Of a DNA stretch of 64,000 bases, positions 24,834 to 35,812 are shown one piece after another. Location of the stretch: the NCBI GenBank assembly GCA_022606135.1, contig JABYQN010000001.1, forward strand, positions 558,001 to 622,000, given 5' to 3'. Origin of the DNA: Fomes fomentarius. Taxonomy: Eukaryota > Basidiomycota > Agaricomycetes > Polyporales > Polyporaceae. The position numbers and the translations under genes are program-made. The number at the start of each line of letters is the position of its first letter. Position 1 is the first letter of the stretch. The notes beneath the pieces were generated by a model, which made no database searches, had not been told where the DNA came from, and saw only the letters and a program-made list of their open reading frames with translations.

Positions 24834-26105
24834 AGAAAAGAGAAAAGAATATACAGCAGTGTGGAGGGGAGATGGTGGAGGTGGAGAGGAGAGAGGAGGA
24901 AGAGGAGGAGCGAAAGTCTTCCTGAATCCTATAGGATAAGGAGCGTGAATGGCTAACGTCAGCAAGCCATGGGAGACGAAGGGAGAAGAGGACGTGGAGA
25001 CTGGAGTCAGAGTCGGAATCGGATCCTCGTCGACGCACTCGGATGTCAGGAAATCAATATTAATCCCGCCAGTTTTCTCCTGCGCCTTATCCGCAGCCCC
25101 CGATCCGGCCCGGCTCTTTCCCACTCAGGCTCTCCGCACTCTCTCCATGGCCATCTCGCTCCAGTTCAAACGTTCTAACGTTCAGCAGTCGGCCACACTC
25201 TCAACTTTGTGGGCGAATGTGACTTCCGCTGATGTCATACCATGGGCCTGCCTGTCCGCCACCGCCACAACGCCCAGTCATAGCCAATGACCTAACGCCT
25301 CACCCCCCTCCGATCCATTTGTTGGAGAAACTGAAGATGCGAACGTGTCGACGTGTGCGATATCATTCATCCTCCGGCCACAGTCCCATTTGCCAGCCGC
25401 TCTAACACAAACGTTATGAAATGCTCTGAAATGCTGTGCTCTCGTCCTCGGATCCAAAACGGTCAGTGGGTCACAGGTGGTGGACTCGGCTAGAATCGTC
25501 CAGCAGACTCGCGGACCATACTGCCAGCTGTACACCATGACATGACCAGATGCTGCAGTGGCGTGCCCACGGTGAGGAACCGATGGGCCCAGTGCTGCCA
25601 GTGGGGCTAGAACGAAAATATCGCGGGACGCCGGGGAGGGCATACATAACATATGGCGGATCCTTGGTGTGTCACGATGACGGGGAGCTAGCACCTGATC
25701 TACATACAATGCCAATGTCAACTTCTACTTGCAAGGAGGCAGAACCCGAAGAATGTCAGCTTTCCATACCAAGCAGGGAACGACAAACGGCGATAATCGC
25801 GTCCGCAGCTTTCATGGCAAGCCACTTGTCTCAAGTAGCTATATATACATACCTCCTTACCTGTCGCGGAATGGAAATGCTTCTCCCGCGAAATGTGTTG
25901 CGCGGACCACAGGCACAGGGGGCAGCCGCCTCGCGTGAGAACGAGGAAAATCCGTCTTAAAAACGACCAGCATTCCATTCCAAAACAGGTGGCCGAACAA
26001 TGATAGAAAGCGCATCACACAGCACGTCGAAACATCCACAAGAAGAAGAAGAAGAAACAAAAAAAAAAAGAAGGCCACCGCCGAATGCCATCCGTCCAAC
26101 ACGCA
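24834..26105. other. Gap between kinase 5' end and PL14 3' end
   Basis: About 1.27 kb without a supportable gene. Contains a purine-rich GGAGGAAGAGGAGG tract (about 24,890-24,912), presumably in the kinase leader, and a GAA repeat followed by an A run at about 26,041-26,070 just after the PL14 stop. Confidence 0.5.
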
Positions 26106-28319
26106 TTAATCGTCGGGGCGCTGGTCGTTGATCGTCATCGAGAAATCCTTGAACCATGTAAACTGGTCCTTCGGCGTCGCGAACCTCGACTCGTGCCCGC
26201 CAAAAAAGGTGCTGTCGGACGGCTGTAAGCCGTTGAACTCCATCAGGACGAACGAACGAGCGCACCTGAAGAACAGCCCTGTAAACCCAATAGGCTCAGG
26301 AGCGGTGTACGCCATCGCAGGCGCAGCACGAGGCAAAGGGCCGCCAGTAGGAACAGCCCCCTCCGTCTCCGTCTTCAAAACATAGACCGTCGCCGTACTG
26401 GTCGAGGACACCGTTACCGTCTGTGTCGGCAGCACCACCGTCGTCGTGCTGGTAGTCAAAGTCAAAGTCGTCACACTCGCCATCGCACTCGTGCTGGGCA
26501 CAGGCAAGACGTCCTTGACGAGCGTTTCCGGAAAGGGGGTACCCCAGGGCGGCATGAACTCCGGCGTGAACTCCTCGTCCGGGTCGTCGTCCCCGTCGCC
26601 CGTATCCGTATCTGAAGCGTTGGGCATGAGCGCGATATCCGGCGTGAATGCATCCCTCGCGGCATTCCGGTTGTGCAGCATCCTGTCCACCCTCAATCGG
26701 CGTGCTCCCTCAGGCCCAGTCCCAGTCCCGGGGGGAGAGAAGAGGCCCTCCTGCTGAAACTGCGCCTGGAGCGCGTCCTCTGCCAAGAGCGCGTTGCCAT
26801 CGAGGGAGGGCGCATCGGGCACATCCCGGTAGAAGACGCCATGCAGGTCGAGGACGCGCTCGCCATTGACGTCCAGCGTGAACGCGCCGTCCTGCTCTCC
26901 CGGCGTGTTGAGCACGACCGTCTGCCGGACGCGAGTCCACCTCCCCGCCCTGAACTTGAACGCCCCCCGGCCGATGGACAGCCCATACTCTGAACTGCAT
27001 ACAGTCTCAGGCGGAGTGCGGCACAGCACGGGGGTCTGCTTGTCCTTCGGCGCGTACTACGAGTGTGCGGGGGTGTATGTCAGTGCGAGCGTAACCCATG
27101 ATACGATTGCGACTATGTGACTGACCAAATAGAGCTCGCCCACCCCTCCGCCCCTCCACATCAAGCGCGTACTGAAGCAATGCACCGCATCGTCCCCACC
27201 CGAACATCCATCGTGTCCGCCATACACCCCCGGCAACTTCCCACCTTCCACCCAATGGAAGTCAGACGGGAAGAACACACTGTACTCCAGCGACACGTTC
27301 CGCGCGCCCTTCAGATCCAGCGGGGTAGCGTAGAAGTCCGCCCCGCCCTGCGGCTCCTGCCCCGGGTTGATTGATTTCGCGGGGTAGAAGAGCTGGAGGA
27401 ACGAGCTCTCGGTCTTGGCTGGGGGCGGCGGGACGATGCCCGCCTCGATGGCAGAGATGAGCCCGACGATCACACCGCTGAGGATATCCGAGGAGTGGGA
27501 TTTAGACTGGGACTGATACTGAGAGTAAGAATTACTGCTGACGCCGTCGATGGCGGGGTCGTTGACGATGATGCGCATGTTCTTCTTCCCGTATGCGAAG
27601 TTCTTGATGTTGAAGGGTGAGAGGTCCGTCATCTGGGGCGGGGCTGACCATACTGTCTCGCGAACAGTCGAGGACGGTGTCGGGGGAGGGACGATGGTGA
27701 TCGTGTCGGTCACTGTTTGCGGAGGTGCGGTGACCGTGACGGCGGGGGCTGACTGGTAGACCGTAGAGACGGCCGTGGTTATCTGCGCCACAGATGAAGT
27801 GGCAAAGGGGTCCACGGCTGGTGTCGGTGCAGATGGAGTGCCTGGAAGAGTCACAGAGTGTGTGATAGATCCTGTCGACACAGAGAGCACAGACGAGAAA
27901 GAGGTGTCGGCAGGCGAAAGCGAGGAGAGAAACACCTGAGTACTCGGAGAGGTTGTCTTGGACAGCGGTACGGAAGGCGTGCTGACCAGACTCGTCACTG
28001 TCGATAGCAAACTCACACTGGTTGAAGGATTGATATCCGCCGCGGTTGACAATGAAACCGAACTCAGGCTATTAGAGGAGTTGGCGTGGGCCGTTGATGA
28101 AGTCGATTGTGCATCAGTCGACGAGAGTAGCGGTGAAACCACCGACGTCGACAAGCTTATCCTAGTCCCGGATACCAGTGAGTCCGTAGACAGCGTGAGG
28201 CTTATGCCTGTTGCCGACTGAATGGGCGTGTTTGTCGTGTTGTTCGCCGCTAGGGGAACAGCGAGCGTGTCGCGGAAGGCAACAAGGGCGACCAAAAGCA
28301 CCGTAGCCGTCAAGGCCAT
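26106..28319 (-). CDS. Secreted polysaccharide lyase family 14-like protein
   Basis: Exons 28,319-27,126, 27,056-26,266 and 26,211-26,106 give 696 residues with consistent phases. The start ATG at 28,319 opens a signal peptide (MALTATVLLVALVAFRDTLA); an upstream TTG is open but unlikely. A Ser/Thr-rich stretch of about 200 residues follows, probably O-glycosylated. The catalytic part has the PL14 signature NVSLEYSVFFPSDFHWVEGG, KLPGVYGGHDGCSGG, CFSTRLMWR and GELYLYAPKDKQT, then SEYGLSIGRGAFKF and VRQTVVLNTPGEQDGAF, ending with TFFGGHESRFATPKDQ and FTWFKDFSMTIND. Fungal PL14 members cleave glucuronan- or alginate-like acidic chains by beta-elimination. Oddly, a long acidic and Thr/Val-rich insert (about 26,350-26,650) splits the catalytic domain before its last strands. 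Substrate is not readable from sequence. Confidence 0.88.
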
Positions 28320-28920
28320 CTCAAAAGCCAGCAAAAAAAGCGAGAGCGAGAAAGCGGTAGGAAGCAACAACAGCTAGAGCAGACGCACGGCGACCGGACA
28401 GTCAACAGTGATGAAGAGATGGAAGCTCGGGGTGACTTTGTTGTTGGAGGTGAGGCAAACGGTCGCGATTGCGATCAGGCCTGCGTGGGCTTGCATATGG
28501 GCCGGTGTTGGTACCGGCTTTGTGTTTGTACTGCTCAGCGTCGAACATTGTGATAGCAACGTACCGAGAACATATGTAGCATGCTTGCCCGCATATACCA
28601 ACCTCACATAGTCGCGCTTGATCAGCATCGTCCTCTGAACCTCCAGGTATCCGCGCCATGGTCTTCTCCTTTGGTGCGAAGTGAATATTGTGGGTATAAG
28701 GAGACGTGCTTCAGGTCACTGCGAAGAGAAAAGTTGAGGAACTGGTGGTGGTGGTGGTGATGGTAGTCGTTCAGTGAGGCGAGATTGCCATCGAATCGCG
28801 CAAGTTCCCTCCCGTAGCCGAGCACCGGTCATCCCTTGCTTGAGTTGCCGAGTCGCTCAAGCCTTCTCCCGCACCTTCAGGACCGACGGCCGACCTCACG
28901 AACAAGGATTTGTCGACACC
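28320..28920. other. Divergent promoter region of PL14 and DOPA dioxygenase genes
   Basis: 600 nt between two start codons that point away from each other. A (TGG)n tract lies at about 28,741-28,758. No TATA box was recognised. Short ORFs here are not supported. Confidence 0.5.
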
Positions 28921-29875
28921 ATGAGCCTCCCTACGGATGTGAAGGAGGTTGTGGAATCGGAGATCAAGTGCGTCTCGACCTGAATAAATCATCTATGCCA
29001 AGACTTTCGGACCGCTTTATGCTGACTTCTGATATCCCGTAGAGAATGGCATTTCCGTGCGTCCTTAAATTTCTTCTGTATGTTACGTCCAAGAAACCCA
29101 CACGAGTGTTCTCGAAGACATCTACTTCCACCAGCGGAACGCCGACGAGCACCATGCTGCTCTCGAACTGCGTGACGCTGTCTTGCGACTCCGGCGCGAT
29201 GGCGCATTTGTTGCCGTGCCTCTTTTCCGAGTGAACACGGATCCCATTGGCCCACATCCTGTTGGTGAGTTCATGTACACTGAACTGTTTGAGAGCGTGC
29301 TGAGTATGATCTAGGTTCTTATGAGATCTGGGTCCCTGCCGAGTCCTTCGGGTCCGTCTTCTCGTATCTCTCCCTTAATAGGGGGAACTTGAGGTTTGCA
29401 GACAACCTGCTATAATCGTAGGACATATCTGAAGCTAGTCTTTCAGCATTCTGGTCCACCCGCTCACCCGGGAACAGGTATGTCTTCATGTCTACCCCGG
29501 GATTACTGTTGCTCACAACGTTGTTCTCCCCCATAGCGGGCGTGAGTAGTCCAGTTCCCCTTCAATTGTCATTTTTGGCTGAAAGACCCGTTCAGAGATC
29601 ACGAGATCCGGAATGCATGGCTTGGTCCCTCATTCCCTCTGGACCTGTCTACGCTGCCGATCAAAAGCGAGGATATCCCTCTCCAATACGCGAGCTTGAG
29701 TGAGTGCGATCCTCCCTCTTCTGTTGTGCATTCTACCTGTATTCACATTGCCGTAGAGCTCGGATATTCCTCAACTGCCTCCAAGCTTACCCTAGAGGAG
29801 AGAAAGCGGATTGGTTCAAACGTCGAGCAACTCTTGAAGGGAGAAAAGGAAGCTGCGAAGGCTCCGAGCGACTGA
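28921..29875 (+). CDS. DOPA 4,5-dioxygenase-like extradiol dioxygenase, eight exons with micro-exons
   Basis: Eight exons, 28921-28967, 29043-29056, 29118-29264, 29315-29393, 29447-29477, 29537-29541, 29596-29699 and 29757-29875, sum to 181 codons plus stop. The product matches the small DOPA dioxygenase family (PF08883): EIKEWHFHIYFHQRNADEHH with the HxHxYF-type metal ligand motif, VAVPLFRVNTDPIGPHPVGS, YEIWVPAESFGSVFSYLSLN, SILVHPLTREQ, DHEIRNAWLGPSFPLDLSTL and LKLGYSS near the end. Known members (Amanita muscaria DODA) open the DOPA ring to make betalain precursors; many mushroom homologues have no pigment and an unknown substrate. Exons 2 (14 nt) and 6 (5 nt) are exceptionally short but both are needed to keep frame and the conserved EWHFHIYF and HPLTREQ..DH stretches. 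Confidence 0.88.
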
Positions 29876-30202
29876 TGTTTTTCGACCACCGCGGTCTGTA
29901 GCCCATGTAAAGTACATGTACATCTCTGTGCAATACCCCCTCATGTACTATGTTTGTACTTGGTACTATTGTTCAAGCTAGTCCCAACCAAGAAAACGTC
30001 TTCCCATACTACTACCCCGATGTTCTCGGACACCGTTAGAACGGGCGCCTCGTGTGAACTTCGCCGTCGCGCCGTTGTCCGCGAGGGCCGTACCCTCTTC
30101 GCCATGAGTCAATCCCAGCCTCGCCTCCTCCTCACAGCGCGCACAACTAGAGTCTGCTCTCCAAGAGCGATAGTTAGGTCCGTTGCCACCTGAACAATCG
30201 CT
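29876..30202. other. Gap between DOPA dioxygenase and PRO1
   Basis: 327 nt. It should hold the 3' end of one gene and the promoter of the next. Nothing more is recognisable. Confidence 0.5.
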
Positions 30203-32155
30203 ATGGCACGTCCGCGACATATCCCGTCCCAAACGATCGTAATCAAGCTCGGTATGTCTGCGATCGTACAACTCGAGTAGAAAGGGGAATTGACGAAACG
30301 GGCGCAGGCTCGTCATCTATCGTACATGAGACGACGCACCAGCCGCTGCTATCGACGCTTTCGGCGGTCGTCGAGACTGTCGTACACTTGCGCGAACAAG
30401 GACACAAGGTCGTGCTTGTCAGTTCGGGCGCAATCGCGGTAGGGTTGAAGCGGATGGAGGTCCCGTCAAAACCAAAAGGCTTGTCGAAGAAGCAGGTACG
30501 TACTCTGAGCATGTCTTTCTCCCCGCGTAAGACCTGACAGGGAGCATGGACCATAAGGCGTTGGCTGCGATAGGCCAAGGGCGTCTCATCGCGCTCTGGG
30601 ATAACTTGTTTGGACAACTTGGACAGCCCATCGCACAGATCCTCCTCACTCGAGGAGATATCTCAGATGTACGTCGCCACCTATGCTTAATATGTTCCTG
30701 TTCTCAACGGGCATGCGACTGGCTAGCGAACAAGATACCTCAATGCCGTCAACACGTTCAAAGAACTGCTGTCTATGGGAGTCGTCCCCATTGTCAATGA
30801 AAATGACACTGTGTCTGTCAGCGTTAGTAAATCCTACCTTTGATGGCCATATAAAAGTTCTCAGTAGATTGATGCAGGAAATCAAATTTGGGGATAACGA
30901 TACACTATCTGCAATCACATCGTCCATGATTCATGCCGACTATCTAATATTGCTTACCGACGTCGACGGACTTTACACCTCCAACCCTAGAAAAGACCCG
31001 AACGCCGCCCGAATAGACGTTGTAACATCACTATCATCCATTCGTGCTCAAGGTGCGGCTAACCAGTGGACTTGATGAATGGTACTCTGACCCCACTCCA
31101 GTGAGCACCACCACGCTCGGATCGAGTCTCGGGACTGGCGGAATGGAGACAAAACTCATCGCAGCCGAGATAGCTACCGCTGCAGGCGTGACTACAGTCA
31201 TCACGTCAAGCAAGGACCCCCAAAACATCTTCAAGATCATCGAGTACAATGCGCAGTTCAAGTCTGGCGCGAACACTCCCCTTACCGGTCTACAATCGGG
31301 ACGCTCAAGCCCGGAGCCTCCTGCTGTCCAACCCACTCTAAGCGTAGACTGGACACCGTCGAGTGATTCGTCCATCACTCCGACTACGTCGTCCGAGCAT
31401 ATCCCAACCGTAGGGTCGCCACTACCTTTAGCCAGGCCGCCACATACCATTTTTGTGCCGTCGGCGATGCCCCTACGTGACCTTAAGTCCTGGACCAGCC
31501 ATACGCTGACGCCTTCAGGCAGCGTTGTCATCGACATAGGTGCACACCGTGTCCTCTCAAAACGGGAATCAGGCGGCCGACTTCTGGCCGCAGGCGTCAT
31601 CGGCGTCCGAGGAGCCTTCGCCTCAGGTCAAGCCGTCCGCATCGCCATACGCAAGGGTCGCGGAACGGACTCGACCGAGGCGGGAACTTTTGACAAGCCG
31701 AGTGATTCTGAGAGTCCGGTCTTGGCCGGGGCGCGCACGACATATCCTGAAGGCGGGTTCACGACTGAGCCCAATACACCTGAGATCAACCCGGCGGCGT
31801 CGCTGAGTTCGTCTATATCGTCGATTTCGACGATGGACCATCTGGACGAGGAGATGACGCCGTCCATAACGCTGAAGGCGCTCCCGGAGGAAGACACGGT
31901 GCTCATTGAGCGGGAGCTTGGAAGCGATGTGGCGGAGTGGGAGTTGGAGGAGGTTGGAAGGGGACTAGCAAACTACAACTCGGCGCAGATTGACAGGGTG
32001 AAGGGATTGAGAAGGTGAGGCGTTGAGTTTGACCTTCTGTGCGCGTTCAGAAGCTAATGTAGCGCGCCCGCAGTTCGTATATCCCGCAGCTGCTTGGTTA
32101 TGCAGACTCGGAATATGTTGTAGAAAACATCACAATCCGTGTGCCTCCGTCGTAG
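30203..32155 (+). CDS. PRO1: Glutamate 5-kinase with C-terminal PUA domain
   Basis: First enzyme of proline synthesis: phosphorylates glutamate to gamma-glutamyl phosphate. The start ATG 30,203 reads [17 protein letters not shown], joined over an intron to SSSIVHE, the usual start of the amino-acid kinase domain. Further motifs are [87 protein letters not shown] and [21 protein letters not shown] Ser/Thr/Pro linker leads to a PUA domain ([40 protein letters not shown]). A low-complexity insert lies inside the PUA part. The last exon, [20 protein letters not shown]..., is reached by splicing at 32,017 and ends at 32,155. Several short introns; not all borders fixed. It lies head-to-tail with PRPP synthetase. 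Confidence 0.93.
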
Positions 32156-32639
32156 ATGTAGACCTACGGATCCATTGTTCAACCTACCATTGCCTGACAC
32201 TCCCGAGTCAGGTCAATACAGGGTTATCCTCGTGGATCCGTCGTTTCTCATACGTTCGGCCGGCACAGAGGGCGTGTACATGCCCAGCCCCTACAAATTT
32301 CCTCCTGCTTCGTTCTTAACCTTTCCCGCTCTTCCTTTGACGTACAGCTCTGCTATTTTGCTGGGTCGACTCTGTAATTTCGGACTAGGAACCAACCAGG
32401 TACGTACTCATTTCTTTGGGCTGTGATTGGCCAATACCAGTGAAGCGCCCATATCCTCGCACGTGGGTGAACTGGTTTGGTCCGGCCAAACATCGGATTT
32501 TGCGAGAATTGCGGAGCGCCGAGCCATATGATTTCTATCCCTCCTTCTCCTTCACCTTCTCCACACCCCTCCTCGTCTGCATCTCCCTCCATCTCTTTCT
32601 ACTATACTCATCATATGTTCTAATTTTCCTGAAAAAACT
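32156..32639. other. Gap between PRO1 and PRPP synthetase
   Basis: 484 nt with a pyrimidine-rich stretch (about 32,535-32,605) just before the PRPP synthetase start, as is common in fungal promoters. No gene. Confidence 0.5.
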
Positions 32640-34381
32640 ATGTTGCGCGGGAATTCTGTCAGGATCCTCGCCGGTACGTGTTCAGTCGGTCGTGTGTACG
32701 TCAACGGAGCTCATACAAGACCGTGTAGGGAACAGTCACCCCGGGCTCGCCCAAGCTGTGGTCGAGCGGTGAGCTTACGCTTTCCATGAGGCACTGCTGC
32801 GGTCTCTGGGGCAACCATTCATCCAGTGACATGTATCCAGGCTGAATGTCCTCCTCACGCCCTGCACGGTGAAGAAGTTCTCCAACGGCGAGATCAACGT
32901 CAAAATTACCGAGTCTGTGCGTGACGAGGACGTGTACATCATCCAGACTGGCTGCCACGACGTCAATGACAATCTCATGGAGCTCCTCATTCTCATCTCT
33001 GCATGCAAGGGTGCGTCCGCCAGGAGGATCACGGCCGTTATCCCCTGTTTCCCTTATGCGCGCATGGACAAGAAGGACAAGTCCCGTGCGCCGATCACCG
33101 CTAAGCTTGTTGCCAACATGCTCGCTGTGGCCGGCTGCGACCATGTCATCACCATGGACCTGCACGCTAGCCAGATTCAGGGCTTCTTCGACTTCCCAGT
33201 CGACAACCTGTACTCGGAACCCCTTATGATCTCGTACATCAAGAGAAACATCGATGGATGGAAGAACAGCATCATTGTCAGCCCCGATGCTGGAGGAGCG
33301 AAGAGGTGAGTACTTTCTTACTAGCGATTGTTTCGGTTTTTCGGAGAGTGGTTGGAATCTGTCAGTGCCTGCACGTGCAGTGTCGCTCTAGAAGTCTCTA
33401 GAGCCCCGTTGCGTGCTTCTGGGGTCTTGTATCGAACCAAATACGGTGGACGATGAGGCATACGCGAGTGTCGAGCAGAAAGTGTGTCGCAGTTGTGGAG
33501 TCCCGTTTGCCTTCTCGTCTGCGCCACGTTCACTGGAATGAATATATCCTTTTCCCCACTCCCAGTCCCAGTTGGAGGGAAGTTGTTCGCGATGCCTCGC
33601 AGCAACACCATCAGGTTATATAGCATTAGAACATCACGTGCGCTTGTTGGGTGTAACGATGCCTCCAATCCATATCGCGCTCCTCGTGCCGTCATACTGA
33701 CGTAGCTTACAGGGTGACTGCGATCGCGGACAAGCTCGGCGTAGAATTTGCGCTGATCCATAGAGAGCGCACGCATAACCCTGGCGGACCGGAGAAGATG
33801 GAGGTGCTGGTCGGAGATGTACGGGACAAGGTACGTATCTTCGGAGTCTAAGTTACATAGATACGATACTCATTCTGCGCCTCGTGTGCGTCCAGGTCGC
33901 GATCTTGGTGGATGACATGATAGATACCGGCAACACGCTTGCGCTTGCCGCTCGTTCACTGGCCGACAACGGTGCGAAGAAGGTGTACGCCATCGTGTCT
34001 CACGGTCAGTCTGATACTTGTACTATCTTGAGTGCGATGATCTTCACACAAGGTCTGTCCAGGGCTACTCTCGGAGACGAACATGAAGATGATCGAAGAG
34101 CTCCCGATAGAGCAGCTTGTGGTATGTCCTTAATATATAGCCTTCTCTCACGGATAGCAGCCGGGCTATCTTCCACTCGGCACTGTTGTTCACTTCTGCT
34201 GCAGGTAACAAACACCGTCCCTCAAAAGCAGCACGAGGCGGCCTGCGCGAAGCTTGTTGCGATAGATGTCAGCGGCATGATCGCAGAGTCAATACGCCGC
34301 ACCCACAATGGCGAGAGCATATCCCTGCTCTTCGGCGACTGGGCAGAAGGTACAGGTGTCAATGGCCACGGTGTGTATTGA
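32640..34381 (+). CDS. PRS: Ribose-phosphate pyrophosphokinase (PRPP synthetase)
   Basis: Makes 5-phosphoribosyl-1-pyrophosphate from ribose-5-phosphate and ATP for purine, pyrimidine, NAD, His and Trp synthesis. Exons 32640-32673, 32729-32768, 32841-33305, 33713-33830, 33896-34004, 34063-34121 and 34205-34381 give 333 residues with consistent phases, close to the usual ~320. Motifs: [20 protein letters not shown] at the N-terminus, [20 protein letters not shown], the flexible loop region [64 protein letters not shown] and the PRPP-binding loop [17 protein letters not shown]. Intron 3 (33,306-33,712) is about 400 nt, long for this genome. Yeast has five PRS paralogues with different roles; which one this matches was not resolved. 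Confidence 0.96.
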
Positions 34382-34919
34382 TCAATAGACTGTTCCGCAT
34401 CATTTCTCTTGCATGGGACGAAGACGCATAAACCAAAATTGTATCACTACACTATTCACAGCAATGGACTAGAGCATTTTCGTCGATACATTCACTATCG
34501 CGGACATGAGAGGCGTGTGCAGGTCTATCCACCCATGGCACGGGCACCTCCGATCAGGTATGAGAAGGTGTAGAGTGTTATTCCCACTGACCGTGTGCAG
34601 CTCGCTGGTTGTTCCGGTAAGTGGGTGGTCTGTGTACATGGTCTCTTGGCGCCATTCTCTCACACAGCAACGTAGGTTAGTGATTCTGTAGCGCGCAGGA
34701 AGAAGTCGGCACCGTCTACCTGGTTGCACGCATGCCAGCAGAGTGCTCGCGATTTGATAGACAGATAAAGTGCCCGACCGCCTTCTTTTCCGCTTCACGA
34801 CTGCGCTCGCATCCCTTGCCCGCTACTTTGACTTCGGACGCATTCCACCAAACATTCACCGCAGAAGCGTTCAGATTCTTTGGGACCCCCGGAATCACTA
34901 GTAACACCAGAGCTGCTAC
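34382..34919. other. Gap between PRPP synthetase and DUF6593 gene
   Basis: 538 nt with no supportable gene; presumably the PRS 3' end and the promoter of the next gene. Confidence 0.5.
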
Positions 34920-35812
34920 ATGCTGAATTCGGTGTACCGTATCAAGTCAACCGGCTCGTCCTCGTCCAAGACGCACAAGCTGGTGCTCACGACGACCTCG
35001 CTCCGGAACGTCGTCGCTGCAAACTCGTCCGACGTACTCTACTACGAGGTCGTCACCCCGACCTGGGAGTGCCACCGGACGCGCGTGAACAGGCTGGATG
35101 TCAAGACGCGAGGGTTCAACTTGATCGCGGAGATGCTGAACGGACACCCGCCGGGCGACGTCAGAGGGAGGGAGGAGGACGCGAAGAGGGTCATGGCGCT
35201 CAGGATGTATGGAGGTGGCGAGTTCAGGGCCGCTGACGACTTTCTGCATGTGGATATGGGAGGGGAGGACGGGTCGGTGGGCTCGCAGAGCGACGACCAT
35301 GGGAAGGGGAAAGGGAAGTCAAGGGACGAAGTGAGGGAATTGTGAGCTGATATCCTCCCCGGTCCGATAAATTTCACTGACTTCGGTTCCGTGCTGATAA
35401 TCTGCAGGCGAGCGTGGTTTCGCGCGAAGGACGGAAGAAAGTACACGTGGTTTGCGGACAAGGAGCGGCTGGAGGTCGGTTTTCTGATCTTTGGTCTCGA
35501 GTGTTGCATATGCAATATATATTGGCCGTCTGTCGGTCGCTGACTTTGCTATGTATCTAGCTCATGCGAGATGACCCTTCAGAAAAGCCGGTTGCGGTGT
35601 ACCACAAGGAGAAGCGGTTTCTCCACATGTTGCGGATATCGCAGTATCCATATCTCGAGGTGGACTCGGATCCTGCTACCATAGATATCTTGGACCATCT
35701 GTTTGGTACGTCTCTGCCTTAATATCATCTGCTGTTGGCTGAGACCGGGGACTACCCCCTAGTATCGTTCCTCTTGATAGAGCGGCTAAGAAGAGAGCGC
35801 TGGTTCAGCTGA
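34920..35812 (+). CDS. DUF6593-type fungal protein of unknown function
   Basis: Four exons (34920-35341, 35408-35474, 35561-35705, 35763-35812) give 227 residues with consistent phases. It resembles the small mushroom family DUF6593: LYYEVVTPTWECHRTRVNRL, GRKYTWFADKERLELM, KPVAVYHKEK, LEVDSDPATIDILDHL and VSFLLIERLRRERW at the C-terminus. The pattern of short beta strands ending in a helix with a V-x-F-x-x-x-E-x-L-R-R motif is typical. An insert rich in Asp, Gly and Lys (about 35,240-35,335) interrupts the domain. Function and location are unknown; there is no signal peptide or membrane segment. Confidence 0.75.
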
